Below are positions 4,752 through 5,070 of a DNA stretch of 5,070 bases, piece after piece. Numbering within the stretch: position 1 is the first letter of the stretch; each line of letters begins with the position of its first letter. The notes beneath the pieces are model-generated. The model was not told the DNA's origin, did not search any database, and saw only the letters and a program-made list of their open reading frames with translations. The DNA comes from an uncultured Bacilli bacterium (GTDB lineage: Bacteria; Bacillota_I; Bacilli_A; RF39; UBA660), in the NCBI GenBank assembly GCA_947632355.1, contig CANROY010000065.1, forward strand, positions 1 through 5,070, written 5' to 3'. The translations under genes were made by a program, and so were the position numbers.

Positions 4752-5070
4752 ATGAAACAAAAGCATCTTTCATTAGAAGAAAGAGAAATTATTGAAGATA
4801 TGTTAAAAGAAAAATTTAATTTAACACAAATTGGAGAAAAAATTGGAAAACATCGCACTACTATTTCTAAAGAAATTTTAAATCATCGTTTTAAAAAAGA
4901 TTATATTCAATATAATACTTATTTTGCTAATTGCATTCATATTACTGATTGTGAAAATGCTGGAACAAAATGGTGCAGAAATTCTTGCAAAAATTATAAG
5001 GAAAAAGAATGTATTTTATTAAATAATCCTCCTTATGTTTGCAATGGCTGTTCTAAAAAATCAAGATGTA
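4752..5070 (+). CDS. IS30-family transposase, N-terminal part (cut by window end)
   Basis: The first 106 residues of a DDE transposase that would cut and join the ends of its insertion sequence. Residues 5-47 (HLSLEEREIIEDMLKEKFNL, then TQIGEKIGKHRTTISKEI) are the typical IS30 N-terminal helix-turn-helix, which binds the element's ends. Residues 61-106 hold eight cysteines (61, 67, 75, 79, 87, 97, 100, 106). This Cys-rich insert, probably a zinc-binding module, is common in IS30 transposases of Firmicutes. The DDE catalytic domain, normally further downstream, is outside the window, so intactness cannot be judged. No stop or frameshift is seen in the visible part. It is transcribed divergently from ftsA. 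Other Tra8-type transposases are the same family in practice. Confidence 0.88.
   Translation, partial: MKQKHLSLEEREIIEDMLKEKFNLTQIGEKIGKHRTTISKEILNHRFKKDYIQYNTYFANCIHITDCENAGTKWCRNSCKNYKEKECILLNNPPYVCNGCSKKSRC

Larger units (their letters stand above)
4653..5070 (+). mobile_element. IS30-family insertion sequence, left part only
   Basis: The element is inferred from the transposase gene that runs off the right edge. Family members usually have their terminal repeat within about 100 bases upstream of the transposase start, so the left end probably lies between about 4602 and 4735. The coordinate given is only a placeholder at the inverted repeat. The other terminal repeat and any target duplication lie outside the window, so the ends cannot be defined. 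Confidence 0.5.

Overview
The window carries a leftward (minus-strand) cell-division and sporulation cluster from an AT-rich, endospore-lineage Bacillota. From right to left in transcription order it holds ftsA, ftsZ, spoIIGA, sigE and a low-molecular-weight protein phosphatase gene. The start of a plus-strand IS30-type transposase lies at the right edge. All genes read through in the standard code with Bacillus-like Shine-Dalgarno sites (AGGAG, GGAGG or GGTGA). The proteins resemble Bacilli/Erysipelotrichia-type low-GC Firmicutes, but I cannot name a genus from the sequence alone.

Layout. 1-163: no protein gene. It holds a leftward promoter followed by three mutually exclusive hairpins, the last with a U-tract. 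This looks like a transcription attenuator leader for a gene beyond the left edge. 164-622: low-Mr protein-tyrosine-phosphatase. 648-674: intrinsic terminator overlapping the sigE stop codon. 673-1356: pro-sigma-E. 1353-2138: SpoIIGA, the membrane aspartic protease that activates pro-sigma-E, joined to sigE by an ATGA overlap. 2139-2197: short gap with a terminator for ftsAZ and room for a spoIIGA promoter. 2198-3289: ftsZ. 3302-4543: ftsA. 4544-4751: divergent intergenic region with a good ftsA promoter and a 9-bp inverted repeat. 4752-5070: N-terminal part of the transposase, cut by the window end.

How the genes work together. FtsA anchors FtsZ filaments to the membrane at the division site, including the polar septum of sporulation. 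After that septum forms, SpoIIGA in the mother-cell membrane removes the N-terminal pro-sequence of sigma-E and starts the mother-cell programme. The ftsA-ftsZ-spoIIGA-sigE order is the classic Firmicutes arrangement. However, sigG, which usually follows sigE, is not next here; a phosphatase gene behind a terminator takes its place.

The most noteworthy signals are the three-hairpin attenuator-like leader at the left edge, the reduced SpoIIGA/pro-sigma-E pair with an altered cleavage region, an Asp-to-Asn change in FtsA's second phosphate motif, and the IS30-type element inserted upstream of the ftsA promoter. I see no CRISPR array, tRNA, rRNA or clearly new multi-gene system.
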